A stretch of 10,316 nt of DNA, taken from the NCBI GenBank assembly GCA_021850085.1, contig JAJZRZ010000041.1, forward strand, positions 1 to 10,316, in the 5' to 3' direction. The notes beneath the pieces are model-generated. The model was not told the DNA's origin and searched no databases. It saw only the letters and a program-made list of their open reading frames with translations. Shown here piece by piece: positions 1-6,188 of the stretch. The DNA comes from Actinomycetes bacterium. Lineage in GTDB: Bacteria; Actinomycetota; Coriobacteriia; Anaerosomatales; Anaerosomataceae. Both the position numbers and the translations under genes were made by a program. Positions within the stretch are counted from its first letter, which is position 1; each line of letters starts with the position of its first letter.

Positions 1-75
1 GCCGTTCAATTTATGCCCAACGGTCGGTTATCGATGGCCGACGGCAAGAATCAGGTATTGCCTCAGTGGAGGCCC

Positions 76-124
76 TGAGATTATTCTCATCAAGTTTGAG
101 AAGTGTGCGTTGCGTCACACTTGA
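76..124. repeat. Cluster of overlapping inverted repeats upstream of the first gene
   Basis: Four short perfect inverted repeats overlap here: TGAGA (76-80) with TCTCA (85-89); TTCTCA (84-89) with TGAGAA (97-102); TCAAG (90-94) with CTTGA (120-124); and AAGTGTG (101-107) with CACACTT (116-122). The central TCTCA arm can pair either upstream or downstream, so the structures exclude one another. The stretch is visibly AT-richer than the coding DNA that follows. It may hold one or more operators or a switchable leader for the gene at 187. The TGAGA-TTAT-TCTCA element resembles an iron-type (Fur-like) half-site pair but is one base shorter than the usual box, so I do not assign a regulator. Confidence 0.35.
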
Positions 125-186
125 GGGGGTATCCGGATGCCGATACGAGAGGCATGGTACGACGCGCGTGGCCGGAGGCTGCACCG

Positions 187-579
187 ATGAAACCCAGGCA
201 CGGCCATTGGCAGCACGATGAGGGAGCGGTCACGCCGCTGAGTCTTGGCGGGGTGAGAGACCTCATCGTGGAGTGCTTCACCGACACGCATGGTCCACGC
301 TTCGCCGAGACACGCTCGGCGCTTGGCCTTGAGGAGGGTCGGGAAGCCGTACGTTCGAGCGTGCAAGGGATCGTGCGTCTGGCGTACACGATCGCGGGCG
401 GTTCGTACGACCTGCCCACCATCGAGACCACCGTGAGGGTCGTCAATCTGCTGTCGGAGCGGTCGATCGCCTGGGGTGTGCCGGAGGATGATGTATTCGA
501 GCACCACTGCGTCATGATGCGCGTGCTCGGCCAGCTGCTGTTATCGGCCTCCGCCGGAGTGGAGCGCCCGGCAGGTTGA
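187..579 (+). CDS. Hypothetical protein of about 130 residues, family not recognised
   Basis: I do not recognise this protein. The ATG at 187 is preceded by GGAGG at 174-178 with an 8-base spacer, which makes it the best start. In-frame alternatives are GTG 103 and ATG 154, but both lack a good ribosome site and GTG 103 would put the inverted-repeat cluster partly inside the gene. The 130-residue product is soluble-looking. It has a basic, His-rich beginning (MKPRHGHWQHDE), then what looks like mostly helical sequence, including a stretch around IVRLAYTIAGGSYDLPTIETT. There is no signal peptide, transmembrane segment, metal-binding Cys cluster or nucleotide-binding loop. The stop lies 28 bases before the ABC-F gene, so co-transcription is possible, but the ABC-F gene seems to have its own promoter. 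That it is a real gene rests on the ribosome site, the same-strand position and GC-rich third positions. Confidence 0.6.
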   Translation: MKPRHGHWQHDEGAVTPLSLGGVRDLIVECFTDTHGPRFAETRSALGLEEGREAVRSSVQGIVRLAYTIAGGSYDLPTIETTVRVVNLLSERSIAWGVPEDDVFEHHCVMMRVLGQLLLSASAGVERPAG

Positions 580-592
580 CTACCCGTCACCT

Positions 593-608
593 GCTAGACT
601 GTGTCGCG
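593..608 (+). promoter_or_regulatory. Probable extended -10 for leaderless transcription of the ABC-F gene
   Basis: TGCTAGACT at 592-600 fits an extended -10 element (TGn followed by TAGACT at 595-600). The last base of the element is 7 bases before the GTG start at 608, the spacing at which transcription would begin on or next to the start codon. No Shine-Dalgarno sequence lies between the previous stop and the GTG. Leaderless genes with TANNNT this close to the start are common in Actinobacteria. No convincing -35 sits at 16-18 bases spacing; TTGACT at 576-581 is only 13 bases away. Confidence 0.4.
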
Positions 609-2620
609 TGATCATCACCGTCGACCGAATCGCCAAGTCCATCGGAGAACGCGTCCTGTTCGCGGACGCGTTCCTTCGTGTGGGCGTACGCGACCGCGTC
701 GCACTCGTAGGCGCTAACGGCACGGGCAAGACCACGCTGCTCGAAATCATCTCCGGCGACCAGCAGCCGGACAGCGGATCGGTGGTGCGCGCGAAGGGTG
801 TCACCGTCGGATATCTTCGCCAGGAAGCCATCGAGATGGCTGGGCGCACGGTGCTGGACGAGGTGCTCTCGGAGGCTTCAGGCGTGCGAGGACTCGAGCA
901 CCGCATCGCGGTGCTCGCCGAGGAGCTCGCCTCGGCCGTGGACGAGGAGGCCGAGGTGCTGCTCTCCGAGTACGGACGGCTCCAGGAGCGCTTCGAGCAT
1001 CTGGGTGGGTACACCGTGGAGGCCGAGGCGCGCGCGGTGCTCACAGGACTCGGCTTCAAGGAGCAGGACCTCTCCCGCGATGTGGCGGAGCTCTCGGGCG
1101 GCTGGCTCATGCGGGTGGCGCTCGCAAAGCTCCTGCTTCTGGAGCCCGATGTTCTGCTGCTTGACGAGCCCACCAACCATCTGGACCTCGAGAGCGTGAC
1201 ATGGCTGGAGGGATTTCTGAGGGGCTACGAGGGCGCTGTGGTGCTCGTGAGCCACGACCGGTCGTTCATGGACGCACTGGCGGACCGTGTGGCCGAGCTC
1301 GAGCGTGGGCGGCTGAACGTCTATCACGGCACGTACTCGGAGTACGAAGCGGTCAAGGAGGGTGATCTGGAACGACTCGAGGCCGCCAAGAAGCAGCAGG
1401 ACCGTTTCGTTGCCCAGCAGGAGCGCTTCATCGAGCGGTTCCGCTACAAGAACACAAAGGCCAAGGCGGTGCAGAGTCGGATAAAGGCGCTCGAGAAGGT
1501 GGACCGCATCGAGCTTCCGCAGGCGCGGGAGAAGGTACGCTTCGCGTTCCCTCAGCCCGAGCGGACGGGCTCGGAGGTGATCCGACTCGCGGACGCGAGC
1601 AAGGCGTACGGCGACAACATCGTGTATCGCGACCTGTCGCTGACGCTATACCGCGGCGACAAGGTTGCGCTGGTCGGGCCGAACGGTGCAGGAAAGTCCA
1701 CACTCCTGCGGATGCTTGCCGGCGTGCTCGAGCCGGACGCCGGGCGGCGCACCCTCGGCCACAAGGTCACGGTGGCGTACTTCGCGCAGCACCAGCTCGA
1801 AGCGCTCGGCCTGGACAACACGGTGCTTGACGAGCTGCAGCTCGCCGCACCCGCCTGGACCCAAGAGCAGGCGCGTACCCTCCTCGGCGCGTTCCTGTTC
1901 CACGGCGACGACGTGAGAAAGCTAGTCAAGGTGCTATCGGGAGGGGAGCGTGCGCGGCTCGCGCTCGCCAAGATGCTTGTGATGCCCGCGTCGCTCCTTT
2001 GCTTGGATGAACCTACGAACCATCTCGACATCCAAGGCAGGGATGTACTCGAGACCGCGTTGAGGCAGTACACCGGAACGATCGCGCTCATCACCCACGA
2101 CCGCCACCTGATCCGCTGCGTGGCCGACCGTATCGCCGATGTGCGCGAGGGGCGAGTGCGTATCTACGAGGGAGACTACGACTACTGGGCGCGCAAGCGG
2201 GCGCAGATCGAGGGCGGCGACGACGCACAGGGCGGGGGAGCGCGCGGGAGCATGGCGCGCGCCACGAGTGCACGAGCCAGCAACATGCGGCAGACGCCAT
2301 CGGCCTCCGCCGAGCGCAAGTCCAAGGAGGCCAAGCGAGCGGAGGCCGCGTCCCGCGATCGGCTCTACCGTGGGACCAAGGACGCGAAGCGGCGGCTGCT
2401 CTCCGTCGAGCGGGAGATGGAGAAGGCGGGCACGCGACACGAGGAGCTGCTTGCTGCACTCGGCGACACGACGCTGTACGGGGAAAAGGAGCGCTTTGAA
2501 GCCACGATGAACGAGTACACCGAACTGACGCGCCGGATCGGCGAACTGGAGGCCGAATGGATGGATATCTCCGAGCGCATCGAGGCGATAGAATCAGACG
2601 GACGGTCAGAGTCGCGGTGA
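608..2620 (+). CDS. ABC-F family ATPase, YdiF/YheS/Uup-like ribosome-associated protein
   Basis: This 670-residue soluble protein has two tandem ABC ATPase domains and no membrane segments, the mark of the ABC-F family. These proteins act on ribosomes, at the tRNA exit site, and not in transport. Domain 1 has Walker A GANGTGKT (35-42), signature LSGGW (162-166), Walker B ending LLDE (to 187) and switch His216. Domain 2 has Walker A GPNGAGKS (357-364), signature LSGGE (443-447), Walker B ending LCLDE (to 468) and His498. Both Walker B motifs run into DEPTNHLD. The charged inter-domain linker (about 247-320, core RFRYKNTKAKAVQSRIKAL) is the P-site-tRNA-interaction arm. The C-terminal part (about 568-663) is Lys/Glu-rich and predicted coiled coil, as in YheS, YdiF and Uup. 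A low-complexity Gly/Ala/Arg/Ser stretch (about 537-566) precedes it. All catalytic residues are intact. The start is GTG without a ribosome site, probably leaderless. Translation-factor or stress roles are likelier than antibiotic resistance, but the sub-family cannot be settled by eye. Confidence 0.93.
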   Translation: MIITVDRIAKSIGERVLFADAFLRVGVRDRVALVGANGTGKTTLLEIISGDQQPDSGSVVRAKGVTVGYLRQEAIEMAGRTVLDEVLSEASGVRGLEHRIAVLAEELASAVDEEAEVLLSEYGRLQERFEHLGGYTVEAEARAVLTGLGFKEQDLSRDVAELSGGWLMRVALAKLLLLEPDVLLLDEPTNHLDLESVTWLEGFLRGYEGAVVLVSHDRSFMDALADRVAELERGRLNVYHGTYSEYEAVKEGDLERLEAAKKQQDRFVAQQERFIERFRYKNTKAKAVQSRIKALEKVDRIELPQAREKVRFAFPQPERTGSEVIRLADASKAYGDNIVYRDLSLTLYRGDKVALVGPNGAGKSTLLRMLAGVLEPDAGRRTLGHKVTVAYFAQHQLEALGLDNTVLDELQLAAPAWTQEQARTLLGAFLFHGDDVRKLVKVLSGGERARLALAKMLVMPASLLCLDEPTNHLDIQGRDVLETALRQYTGTIALITHDRHLIRCVADRIADVREGRVRIYEGDYDYWARKRAQIEGGDDAQGGGARGSMARATSARASNMRQTPSASAERKSKEAKRAEAASRDRLYRGTKDAKRRLLSVEREMEKAGTRHEELLAALGDTTLYGEKERFEATMNEYTELTRRIGELEAEWMDISERIEAIESDGRSESR

Positions 2621-2644
2621 GGGGCTGAAGTCGAGGGGGCCGGT

Positions 2645-2668
2645 ACTTTGTAACAATGTTTACAAAGT
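2645..2668. promoter_or_regulatory. Rex-like operator (9+9 perfect dyad) upstream of nuoA
   Basis: ACTTTGTAA (2645-2653) and TTACAAAGT (2660-2668) form a perfect dyad around a 6-base centre. Within it, TTGT (2648-2651) and ACAA (2662-2665) are separated by exactly 10 bases. This is the geometry of the Rex site TTGTGAA-N4-TTCACAA, with 11 of the 14 defined positions matching. Rex represses respiratory genes, including nuo in Streptomyces, and leaves DNA when NADH is high. The dyad covers the proposed -35 of the nuo promoter, as expected for a repressor site. The same dyad also fits a CRP/FNR-family pattern (TGTAA-N6-TTACA), so the regulator's identity is inferred. Confidence 0.6.
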
Positions 2669-2687
2669 CGGACAGCCCTGCTAACGT
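2659..2687 (+). promoter_or_regulatory. Promoter of the nuo operon
   Basis: TTTACA (2659-2664) differs from the -35 consensus TTGACA at one base. It is followed after exactly 17 bases by TAACGT (2682-2687), with TG at 2679-2680 giving an extended -10. Transcription would start near 2694, leaving a leader of about 80 bases before nuoA. The right half of the Rex-like dyad overlaps the -35. This is the most convincing promoter in the window. Confidence 0.6.
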
Positions 2688-2693
2688 ACCCCA

Positions 2694-2775
2694 CGCCGCC
2701 CGCGCGGGTGGTCCCGCAGGTGCCGCAAGGCGGAGCCGTGCTGAGAGGCCTGATGGCGCAAGGTAAGGGGTTCGC
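2694..2775 (+). other. GC-rich structured leader of the nuo transcript
   Basis: The leader between the predicted start of transcription and nuoA contains a perfect palindrome CCCGCGCGGG (2699-2708), a hairpin GCGGG-TGGT-CCCGC (2704-2717) and a small hairpin CCGC-AAG-GCGG (2723-2733). The first two compete for the same bases. No T-tract follows, so none is a standard terminator. I recognise no known riboswitch class. A ribosome site AAGGGG (2765-2770) lies 5 bases before the nuoA start. Confidence 0.3.
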
Positions 2776-3138
2776 GTGACGTCGGCAGACAGCGTCTGGT
2801 TCGTCGTGGGGCTCGCCGCAGGCCCTGTCGCCTTCTTAGTGCTGCTCCTCGGCGTCAATGCGGTCCTCGCTCCGAGTCGTCCGTCAGCCCTCAAGAGCAG
2901 CCCCTACGAGTGCGGCATCCCGCAGGCCGGGTCTCCTTGGTGCCCGGTGAACATCCGCTTCTCGACGATCGCGCTTCTGTTCGTGATCTTCGACGCCGAG
3001 GCGGTGCTGCTGTTCGCGGTGGCCTCCAAGGTGCGCGGTTCATCGGCCGGCGCTGCCGAGGTGGCGGTCTTCACAGGATTCCTGGCCGTCGGCTTGTTCT
3101 ACGCATGGAGAAAGGGTGCCCTGAAGTGGCAGGCGTAG
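2776..3138 (+). CDS. nuoA: NADH-quinone oxidoreductase subunit A (membrane arm)
   Basis: The 120-residue protein is a complete NuoA, a small membrane subunit of respiratory complex I at the junction of the peripheral and membrane arms near the quinone tunnel. Three hydrophobic segments (about 9-31, 62-84 and 94-112) match the family's three helices. The loop between helices 1 and 2 carries the conserved YECG(IP) motif with Cys46. Helix 2 carries the family motif RFSTIALLFVIFDAEAVLLF, with Asp73 and Glu75 in place. The GTG start has AAGGGG 5 bases upstream. It is the first gene of the operon, behind the Rex-like promoter region, and overlaps the likely nuoB start by 13 bases, so translation is probably coupled. 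Confidence 0.95.
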   Translation: MTSADSVWFVVGLAAGPVAFLVLLLGVNAVLAPSRPSALKSSPYECGIPQAGSPWCPVNIRFSTIALLFVIFDAEAVLLFAVASKVRGSSAGAAEVAVFTGFLAVGLFYAWRKGALKWQA

Positions 3139-3680
3139 ACGAATTCGCCCGCGCACTCGAGGACACGCCCGGCGGTGGCGTCGTGCTGACGAGCATCGAC
3201 GCGATCTCGAACTGGGCCCGCGGCCACTCGCTGTGGATCATGCCGATGGGCACTGCCTGTTGCGCGATGGAACTCATCGCGGCCTCGTTCTCCCGCTTCG
3301 ACTTCGATCGGCATGGCTCCATACCGCGGCCCGACCCGCGCCATACCGACGTGATGGTGGTGGCCGGCACGATCACCAAGAAGATGGCACCCTCGGTGAA
3401 GCTGCTGTGGGAGCAGATGCCCGAGCCGAAGTGGTGTGTGGCGATGGGCAATTGCGCCGTCTCGGGCGGCATCTTCCACCACGACACCTATTCCGTGATC
3501 CGCGGCGTGGACGAGTTCCTGCCGGTGGACGTGTACATCGCGGGCTGCCCTCCTCGGCCCGAATCGCTGCAAGACGGGTTGCTGCGCCTTCGCGAGAAGG
3601 TACGTTCCGAGAGCATCTCGCCGTCGAGGAGGCGCACGGTGGAGGGCCTCTTGCCGCTGCCGGGGGGTGAGAAGCGGTGA
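3126..3680 (+). CDS. nuoB: NADH-quinone oxidoreductase subunit B (N2 iron-sulfur cluster)
   Basis: This subunit holds the N2 [4Fe-4S] cluster, the last electron carrier before quinone. From the GTG at 3126 the product is 184 residues. The four N2 ligands are present: tandem Cys45-Cys46 in GTACCAMEL, Cys110 in GNCAVSGG and Cys141 in GCPPRPE. The PMGTACCAMEL, MPEPKWCVAMGNC and VDVYIAGCPPRPE blocks are standard NuoB. GTG 3126 gives the usual short NuoB N-terminus and has AAAGGG (3111-3116) upstream. ATG 3105 is in frame and would add seven residues, but lacks a ribosome site. The tail after residue 165 is Arg/Ser-rich and variable. Its TGA overlaps the nuoC GTG as GTGA. Confidence 0.95.
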   Translation: MAGVDEFARALEDTPGGGVVLTSIDAISNWARGHSLWIMPMGTACCAMELIAASFSRFDFDRHGSIPRPDPRHTDVMVVAGTITKKMAPSVKLLWEQMPEPKWCVAMGNCAVSGGIFHHDTYSVIRGVDEFLPVDVYIAGCPPRPESLQDGLLRLREKVRSESISPSRRRTVEGLLPLPGGEKR

Positions 3681-4147
3681 CCCGGATGACCATCGACGAG
3701 CTCCGCGAACACCTGTGCGCCGCATACCCCGATCTGTGCCCCCTGTTCTCGGTGGAGTTCGGCGACGGCGTCCTGCTCGTGGACAGTGCGCGGCTTCGCG
3801 AGGCGCTGGAGGACCTCAAGGAGTTGGGCTTCGATAGGCTCGGCATGGTCACCGCGGTGGACTTCGGCGATGAGTTCGAGCTGGTGTACCGCCTGACGTC
3901 ACGCTCGATGCGCGTGGGGATGTTCGTGAAGGCCCGCGTTCCGCGCTCGATCGCCAGCGTGCGGAGCACTGTTGACCTGTGGCCTTCCGCCGACTGGCAG
4001 GAGCGGGAGATCTTCGACCTGTTCGGGATAGTCTTTGAGGCGCACCCCGACCTTCGCCGCATCCTGCTCACGGATGATTGGGTCGGCCATCCGCTGCGCA
4101 AGGACTACATCGACGACTCGATCATCAGGAGACCGGACTACCTGTGA
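3677..4147 (+). CDS. nuoC: NADH-quinone oxidoreductase subunit C (30 kDa type)
   Basis: The 156-residue product is the NuoC subunit of the quinone module. It packs against NuoD and NuoB and carries no cofactor. The diagnostic 30-kDa signature is at residues 107-144: WQEREIFDLFGI, then HPDLRRILLTDDW, then GHPLRKDY. It is a stand-alone NuoC and not the NuoCD fusion of enterobacteria. The start is taken as GTG 3677, which overlaps the nuoB stop by GTGA; ATG 3686, three codons on, is a possible alternative. Its own stop overlaps the nuoD GTG in the same way. Length is typical for the short form of the subunit. Confidence 0.93.
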   Translation: MTRMTIDELREHLCAAYPDLCPLFSVEFGDGVLLVDSARLREALEDLKELGFDRLGMVTAVDFGDEFELVYRLTSRSMRVGMFVKARVPRSIASVRSTVDLWPSADWQEREIFDLFGIVFEAHPDLRRILLTDDWVGHPLRKDYIDDSIIRRPDYL

Positions 4148-5244
4148 GCGCGGAGTGCCGCACAGTGGTGAACGTCGGCCCGTCGCATCCGTCGACACAC
4201 GGCGTCTGTCGAGTGCTCGTCGAGCTCGACGGAGAAATCGTCAGACGCGCCGAGCCGATCATCGGATACCTGCATCGCGGCATCGAGAAGATGGCCGAGA
4301 ACCGCTCGTACCTGCAGGTGGTGCCGCTCACCGACAGGCTCGACTACGTCGGCTCCATGTATGCCAACTGGGCGTACTGCCGCGCCGTTGAGCGTCTCGC
4401 GGGCATCCGAGTGCCGGAGCGCGCCGAGTACATCCGGGTGATCGTCTGCGAGCTGCAGCGCATCGCCAGCCACATGATGTCCATAGGCTCCACCGGCGCC
4501 GACACCGGGGCGTTCACGGCCTTCATGTACGCATTCAACCAGCGCGAGCAGGTGGTGGACCTGTTCGAGGCGCTGTCCGGCTCGCGGCTCACGTACAACT
4601 ATGTGCGTCCGGGCGGAGTCGGCGCCGACCTGCCCGAAGGGTGGGTGGAGCGCTGCAGAGAGTTCGTCGCGCAGCATCCCGCAGCGATGATGGAGATCGA
4701 CGACCTGCTCTTTGGCAACGTGATCTGCCGCGCCCGCACCAAAGGGATCGGCGTGCTGACTCCCCACGACGCGATAGGCTGGGGTGCGTCCGGGCCGGTC
4801 GCCCGCGGCTCCGGGGTGGACTGGGACTTGCGGCGCGACGACCCATACTCGGTATACCCGCGCCTCGATTTCACGGTTCCGCTCGGCGAGCGTGGCGACT
4901 GCTACGACCGCGGACGTGTGCGCCTGTGGGAATGCGTGGAAAGCTGCCGGATCGTCACGCAGGCCCTCGACCAGCTCGAGCCGGGTCCAGTGCAGGCCGA
5001 AGGGCTGCCGCGCCTGCTCGCGCCGCGTCCCGGTGATGCGTACGATCACATCGAGAGCGCCCGCGGTTCACTGGGCGTGTACCTCGTGAGCGACGGTTCC
5101 GTCCGTCCCTACCGCATGCACGTGCGCTCGCCCGCGTTTGCCAACCTTGCACTGCTACCGATGCTTGCTGAGGGCCACACACTCTCGGATCTCGTGGTGG
5201 TTCTCGGATCCCTCGACCCAGTCTTCGGGGAGGTGGACCGGTGA
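4144..5244 (+). CDS. nuoD: NADH-quinone oxidoreductase subunit D (49 kDa type, quinone site)
   Basis: The 366-residue product is NuoD, which with NuoB forms the quinone-reduction site. The N-terminal loop GPSHPSTHG gives His19, and DRLDYVGSM gives Tyr68. The His-Tyr pair is 49 residues apart, the same spacing as the quinone-headgroup residues of Thermus Nqo4 (His38/Tyr87). The family blocks RGIEKMAENRSYLQ and GSTGADTGAFTAFMYAFNQRE, and the C-terminal GSLDPVFGEVDR, are intact. The nickel-binding Cys pairs of the ancestral hydrogenase large subunit are absent, so this is not a hydrogenase. The GTG start overlaps the nuoC stop (GTGA) and has AGGAGA 11 bases upstream. The gene after it is nuoH; no nuoE, nuoF or nuoG intervenes. 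Confidence 0.95.
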   Translation: MSAECRTVVNVGPSHPSTHGVCRVLVELDGEIVRRAEPIIGYLHRGIEKMAENRSYLQVVPLTDRLDYVGSMYANWAYCRAVERLAGIRVPERAEYIRVIVCELQRIASHMMSIGSTGADTGAFTAFMYAFNQREQVVDLFEALSGSRLTYNYVRPGGVGADLPEGWVERCREFVAQHPAAMMEIDDLLFGNVICRARTKGIGVLTPHDAIGWGASGPVARGSGVDWDLRRDDPYSVYPRLDFTVPLGERGDCYDRGRVRLWECVESCRIVTQALDQLEPGPVQAEGLPRLLAPRPGDAYDHIESARGSLGVYLVSDGSVRPYRMHVRSPAFANLALLPMLAEGHTLSDLVVVLGSLDPVFGEVDR

Positions 5245-6188
5245 GCTTCGTCTGGGGATTGCTCTACGGCACCGGGGCTGTGATCCTGATCGCTGGCGGC
5301 GCGGTGGTGGGCGTGTGGTGGGAGCGTAAGGTCTCGGCGCGCATCCAGCTGCGCTTGGGTCCGCAGCAGCTCGGCCCGGCGGGCTCGCTGCAGATGCTGG
5401 CAGACGTACCCAAACTGCTCTTCAAGGAGGACGTCGTTCCCGCTTCGGCTGACCGCCTCCTCTTCAGGTACGCGCCGCTCGCGGTCTTCGCGCCGATCGC
5501 GATGTCGTTGGCAGTGATCCCGTTCTGGGCGGGTTGGGCCCCGCTCGATTCTGCCGCGGGGGTACTCTTCTTCCTCGCGGTGCCCTCGATAAGCGTTCTC
5601 GGCATCCTGTTCTCTGCGTGGGGGTCGCACAACACGCTCGCCACGCTCGGCGGTGTTCGCGCGGCGGCACAGATGGTGAGCTATGAGGTACCCCGCGCGC
5701 TCGCGGTGCTCTCGGTCGTGGTGCTGGGCGGATCGCTTCAGCCCAGCGAGCTCATGGACGCGTGGCGCTGGTGGTGGATCCCGGTGACGCTACTGGGCTT
5801 CGGGGTGTACTTCATCGCCTCGATCGCCGAGATGAACCGTGGTCCGTTCGATCTGCCCGAGGCGGAGTCCGAGCTCGTTGCCGGCTACTTCGCGGACTAC
5901 TCCGGCATCCGCTGGGCGGTCTTCATGATGGCCGAGTATGGCGCGATGATCGCCTCGGCACTCTTCGGCGCGGCGCTGTTCTTCGGCGGCTTCATGTGGT
6001 TGCCGGGCGTTGCGGGTCTTGCGGTCCACATCGGGATCGCGGCGCTCATCATCACCGCCGTGATGTGGGTGAAGTGGACCTTCCCGCGCCTTCGGCAAGA
6101 CCAGCTGATGACGTTCTGCTGGACGGTGCTCACGCCCTTGGCGCTCGTGCAGCTCGTGCTGGCGGTCGTGGTGGCGCTGTGGCTGTGA
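5241..6188 (+). CDS. nuoH: NADH-quinone oxidoreductase subunit H (quinone-tunnel membrane subunit)
   Basis: The 315-residue protein is a full NuoH. It anchors the peripheral arm to the membrane and forms most of the quinone access tunnel. About eight hydrophobic segments are spread along it. Diagnostic motifs are WERKVSARIQLRLGP (27-41) after the first helix, the Q-loop block EMNRGPFDLPEAESELVAG (197-215), and FPRLRQDQLM near the last helices. The acidic residues of the DLPEAESELV loop, which line the E-channel, are present. The GTG start overlaps the nuoD stop (GTGA) and is preceded by a GGGGAGG-type ribosome site near 5227-5233. The stop in turn overlaps the GTG of the next gene. NuoI normally follows NuoH, and here the NuoI sequence does follow, but with a large insertion. 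Confidence 0.95.
   Translation: MSFVWGLLYGTGAVILIAGGAVVGVWWERKVSARIQLRLGPQQLGPAGSLQMLADVPKLLFKEDVVPASADRLLFRYAPLAVFAPIAMSLAVIPFWAGWAPLDSAAGVLFFLAVPSISVLGILFSAWGSHNTLATLGGVRAAAQMVSYEVPRALAVLSVVVLGGSLQPSELMDAWRWWWIPVTLLGFGVYFIASIAEMNRGPFDLPEAESELVAGYFADYSGIRWAVFMMAEYGAMIASALFGAALFFGGFMWLPGVAGLAVHIGIAALIITAVMWVKWTFPRLRQDQLMTFCWTVLTPLALVQLVLAVVVALWL

Noticed and set aside
1..222. Frames open from the left edge, one ending at 78 and others at 124 and about 223
   Set aside because: None shows recognisable protein sequence, and the region is AT-richer with overlapping inverted repeats. A 25-codon tail of an upstream gene ending at 78 cannot be excluded, but I cannot support it.
2621..2670. Possible terminator after the ABC-F gene
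   Set aside because: The only dyad is AT-rich with no following T-run and overlaps a good promoter, so an operator is the better reading.
2735..2756. CTGAGA and CCTGAT elements reminiscent of a TPP riboswitch
   Set aside because: They lie only two bases apart, and the remaining conserved thi-box segments and helices are missing. The downstream genes are not thiamine genes.
2910..3125. Upstream extension of nuoB, including ATG 3105
   Set aside because: The extension overlaps nuoA in another frame. ATG 3105 has no ribosome site, whereas GTG 3126 does and matches the usual NuoB N-terminal length.
4144..5244. [NiFe]-hydrogenase large subunit (Ech or Hyc type) instead of NuoD
   Set aside because: The two nickel-binding CxxC motifs are absent and the quinone-site His/Tyr pair is present, so the quinone-reducing form fits.
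5762..6184. Upstream extension of the NuoI/GltD frame by 141 codons
   Set aside because: This stretch is the C-terminal half of nuoH in another frame, and the extension has Arg/Gly-rich nonsense-like sequence. The GTG at 6185 begins exactly where NuoI-like sequence is expected.
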